NCBI RefSeq assembly: GCF_000314995.1
Contig: NZ_BAEO01000021.1
Coordinates: 1 to 64,000, forward strand
Reading direction: 5' to 3'
From: Paraglaciecola arctica BSs20135
GTDB lineage: Bacteria > Pseudomonadota > Gammaproteobacteria > Enterobacterales > Alteromonadaceae
DNA: 64,000 nt
A program made the translations under genes and the position numbers. Below the pieces are notes generated by a model. It was not told the DNA's origin. It searched no databases and saw only the letters and a list, made by a program, of their open reading frames with translations. The stretch's first letter is position 1; every line of letters begins with the position of its first letter. Shown piece by piece: positions 61,825-64,000 of this stretch.

Positions 61825-62769
61825 TTATCCAGAACTCGGGTTACTTAATAACGCATAAGCCATTTTGTTGTAAGGTGCGTCTAACCCTAATTTTTCACAC
61901 CTATTTATGACTACTTTCACGATACTATCTAATTCCATTTCTCTACCTTGTTCTTTGTCCATTAGCATAGAGGTTTTGATAGGGGTGAAGGTTTTAATTA
62001 ATTCGAACATCTCTGTAAGATCTTGTTGTGTTAAATTCACGCCGTCTGCTGCAGCGGCATTTACTGTTTCTTGCATCATGCAATAAACAATGCCTCCAAG
62101 CTTATCTTGGTTAGTTAACGCGAATGTATCTAGTCCAGTAAGTGCAGAAAGGGGATTCACCCCGTTATTAATTATTAGTTTTCGCCATAACTCTTTTTGA
62201 ATGTCAGTACTTATTACATGAGGGATTTGTGCATGTTTCAAGGCCGCTGTAAACTGCTTGAGGACGGTATTTCGCGAGTCAGGGTGATGGCTAATGTTCG
62301 GCCAAATTCCGGCAATAATTTCAGCTTTTCCCGTCGATTTAATGACACCTGGTTTGACAACATGACTACCAATTCTGACCGCCAGTCCACCTATGACTCG
62401 TTGTTCTCCAATTAAACTAGAAAGTATGTTTTCATTATCGACACCATTTTGCAGTGATAAAACAAAAGTTGGATGTTCTTTAAGCCAACTTCCCATCTCT
62501 TCAACAAAATGGGACGTTGAATGAGATTTTAGGGTAAGAATAATTAAATCAAAATCATCAGGTCTAAATTTTTCTCTTATTTGTTTATGAGAATGAACAT
62601 CAATGTTAGTTCTATAAGTGGTATTTTCATGCTCTAAGGTCAGCCCGTTTTTTTTGATGGCTGCTAAATGCTTGCCCCGAGCAGTGAATACGATTTGGTT
62701 ACCAGATTGCAGTAATTTATATCCGTAATAACCGCCAATTCCACCTGAGCCAATGAATAGTATTTTCAA
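61825..62769 (-). CDS. Ketopantoate reductase-family oxidoreductase
   Basis: A 314-residue protein of the PanE/ApbA family, NADPH-dependent 2-oxoacid reductases. It has the cofactor motif ILFIGSGGIGGYYGYKL at the start, SLQNGVDNEN in the middle, and the catalytic Lys/Asn helix ELWRKLIINNGVNPLSALTG (near residue 189). Genes of this family outside pantothenate loci often serve other 2-hydroxyacids. A MarR regulator gene lies 11 bp upstream on the same strand. The true substrate is not deducible; a housekeeping panE role is less likely in this setting. Confidence 0.85.
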   Translation of the reverse strand: MKILFIGSGGIGGYYGYKLLQSGNQIVFTARGKHLAAIKKNGLTLEHENTTYRTNIDVHSHKQIREKFRPDDFDLIILTLKSHSTSHFVEEMGSWLKEHPTFVLSLQNGVDNENILSSLIGEQRVIGGLAVRIGSHVVKPGVIKSTGKAEIIAGIWPNISHHPDSRNTVLKQFTAALKHAQIPHVISTDIQKELWRKLIINNGVNPLSALTGLDTFALTNQDKLGGIVYCMMQETVNAAAADGVNLTQQDLTEMFELIKTFTPIKTSMLMDKEQGREMELDSIVKVVINRCEKLGLDAPYNKMAYALLSNPSSG

Positions 62770-62780
62770 TTCTATATAAC

Positions 62781-63263
62781 CTAAAACTCAGATAAATTTA
62801 GAAACAGTTTTTGTAATGTAGCGTTCAGAGCTTCGACTTGTTCGCTAGAAAAATCAGCATAGATACTTTCAAAAAGTCTTTGGGAGTTTCCGATAACTTT
62901 GCTAATAGCTTGCTCTCCGCTATCTGTCAATTTAACCATAGATACTCTGCCATCTTTCTCACTAGTAGATATTTTCACATGTCCATCAGTTTGAAGTTTA
63001 TATGTTGCTCTGGTGATCGTAGGCGTTTTTGCTACAGCATGGGTTGCAATATCACTCACGCTCAAAGTGCCCATTTCCCTTAAAATCATCAAGATGCGCC
63101 AAGCTGTAATATTGATACCACCTTTTTTAAGTGATTTTTCCATTCTTAATGAATAAGCGCTGGCTACCCTCATTAACCAGTAAAAAGGATATTGCTGGAA
63201 TTCAAAATCATCCGATGCAGGTTTAAATTTATCAAGTCCGTCTGTGTTTTTCTTCATTTTCAA
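62781..63263 (-). CDS. MarR-family regulator
   Basis: A 160-residue winged-helix protein of the MarR family: dimerisation helices at both ends, recognition region SVSDIATHAVAKTPTITRAT (about residues 77-96) and the wing TSEKDGRVSMVKLTDSG. It is the first gene of a two-gene unit with the ketopantoate reductase-like gene and so probably autoregulated. A palindrome GTGATAAATCAC lies 34 bp upstream. The ligand is probably a small carboxylate or phenolic compound, as usual in this family. Confidence 0.9.
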   Translation of the reverse strand: MKMKKNTDGLDKFKPASDDFEFQQYPFYWLMRVASAYSLRMEKSLKKGGINITAWRILMILREMGTLSVSDIATHAVAKTPTITRATYKLQTDGHVKISTSEKDGRVSMVKLTDSGEQAISKVIGNSQRLFESIYADFSSEQVEALNATLQKLFLNLSEF

Positions 63264-63296
63264 TTCAATTTTTTAAAATTAGACTTTATATTTTAC

Positions 63297-63308
63297 GTGA
63301 TAAATCAC
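63297..63308. promoter_or_regulatory. Palindrome upstream of the MarR gene
   Basis: GTGATAAATCAC is a perfect 5+5 palindrome with an AA centre, 34 bp before the MarR start, so it is a candidate operator. The rest of the 525-bp gap 63264-63788 is AT-rich without a supported gene. Confidence 0.4.
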
Positions 63309-63788
63309 ATTAAGCACACTGCTATTTTTCGTGAGTATGCATTTATTTTTAAGAGTAACTAGCGTTATTTATTGAGTTTTCACTTAAATAATTAACTGCA
63401 TAAATTGCGTGACTATTGATATGTAGCCCACTGAAGTTAGAGTGATTGGAATTGACTAGGTATTTGGTACTGTGATGGGTTCATCTACTGGCGGCTTATT
63501 CATTGAGTTAGGCTTTAATGTTCAACTAAATGATCTCATATTTTCAGTGCCTTATTGGACGTTTTCGAACTCACAATGGATTTGAAAATCCTATCATTAA
63601 CGGTGCATCTTCTTTTCATCGCCTACAAATTGCCTAGGATAATTAAGTCGCAAAATTCATTTAACCTAGTTCACCCATTTTAGTAATAAATCAATAACAC
63701 AACATTCACTTAACATTTTACTTGAAATGTAATGTAATTAACCTTAAGCTAATTACATCAATTTTAGCTAAATAGGCAAAGCGCATAT

Positions 63789-64000
63789 ATGACTGTGTTC
63801 ACGGAGCAATTCGATATTGGGGAAAATGCTGATTTAGTTGCGGGTGTTAAAGACAACATCGACGTTGCTGGATTTGTTACCCAAGCTGGAAGTGAGTCGC
63901 TTTGCCATACTCCCATTGCTTTAAGTCATGCTGACGTCGTTACTACTGTGCTGGGATCGGGTGTAAAGCTAATAGGTAAGTTAAATATGCATGAACTTGC
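63789..64000 (+). CDS. Amidase-signature family protein (partial, N-terminus)
   Basis: The first 70 codons of an amidase/GatA-like enzyme, cut by the window end. LVAGVKDNIDVAGFVTQAGS contains the catalytic lysine of the Ser-cis-Ser-Lys triad, and LGSGVKLIGKLNMHELA matches the next conserved stretch. The truncated N-terminus relative to GatA suggests a stand-alone amidase (allophanate hydrolase- or AtzF-like). Ribosome site weak (AGG). It follows a 525-bp gap, divergent from the MarR gene. Confidence 0.8.
   Translation, partial: MTVFTEQFDIGENADLVAGVKDNIDVAGFVTQAGSESLCHTPIALSHADVVTTVLGSGVKLIGKLNMHEL

Noticed and set aside
1-64000. CRISPR arrays, tRNA or rRNA genes, riboswitches
   Set aside because: Reading both strands I saw no regularly spaced repeats beyond the 3 x 19-bp set, no cloverleaf-like gene and no recognisable riboswitch core; a covariance-model search would be decisive.

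Overview
The window looks like a chromosome segment of a marine gammaproteobacterium, most likely of the Alteromonadales (Glaciecola/Paraglaciecola/Alteromonas-like). I infer this from the low G+C, two large TonB-dependent receptors, an AcnD/PrpF-type methylcitrate operon led by a GntR regulator, and the sulfatase and nickel-cofactor genes. No rRNA, tRNA, CRISPR array or intact insertion sequence was found. It reads as a string of catabolic islands, each with its own regulator.

Layout. 1-2.1 kb: tail of a truncated gene, a 3 x 19-bp tandem repeat, an XRE regulator, a membrane protein, a tiny exported peptide and an ArdA-like relic. 2.1-8.2 kb: YfcC-type permease, N-formylglutamate amidohydrolase-like enzyme and a TonB receptor, divergent from a LysR gene that has no ordinary start codon. 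8.4-15.2 kb: methylcitrate operon prpR-prpB-prpC-acnD-prpF behind a promoter flanked by two TTGTCGACAA operators. 15.7-28.4 kb: one continuous 16-gene phenol hydroxylase plus meta-cleavage operon (dmpKLMNOP-QBCDEFGH, an ABM-domain membrane protein, dmpI). 28.8-37.6 kb: a divergent DmpR/MopR-type sigma-54 activator, then a YCF48-RND-DUF1302-DUF1329 operon.

37.7-46.1 kb: FadR-type GntR regulator and an uncharacterised operon (CrtI-like oxidoreductase, C-N hydrolase, small membrane protein, ThDP enzyme, HisC-like aminotransferase, aldehyde dehydrogenase). 46.3-48.4 kb: a secreted protein with two zincin-like motifs and a small hypothetical. 48.9-56.8 kb: SDR dehydrogenase, DUF819 permease, gluconokinase, LarA-family racemase/epimerase with larC, larE, larB for the nickel-pincer cofactor, and a nickel permease. 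57.4-64 kb: TonB receptor, lipoprotein sulfatase, ketopantoate reductase-like gene with a MarR regulator, and the start of an amidase cut by the window end.

How it works together. Phenols are hydroxylated and meta-cleaved to pyruvate plus acetyl-CoA; 4-methyl-substituted substrates would instead give propionyl-CoA, which the adjacent methylcitrate operon can consume. Both the phenol operon and the RND/DUF1302/DUF1329 operon carry -24/-12 sigma-54 promoters with paired upstream sites of the same kind, 29 bp apart, so one phenol sensor probably switches both. In the right half, an 11-bp FadR-type motif (TNRTGGGATTA) recurs in the promoter regions of the oxidoreductase operon, the SDR gene, the permease/gluconokinase-lar region and the 57 kb TonB receptor. 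This suggests that the GntR regulator at 37.7 kb controls them as one regulon, possibly for import and conversion of a sugar acid or other 2-hydroxyacid by a nickel-dependent epimerase.
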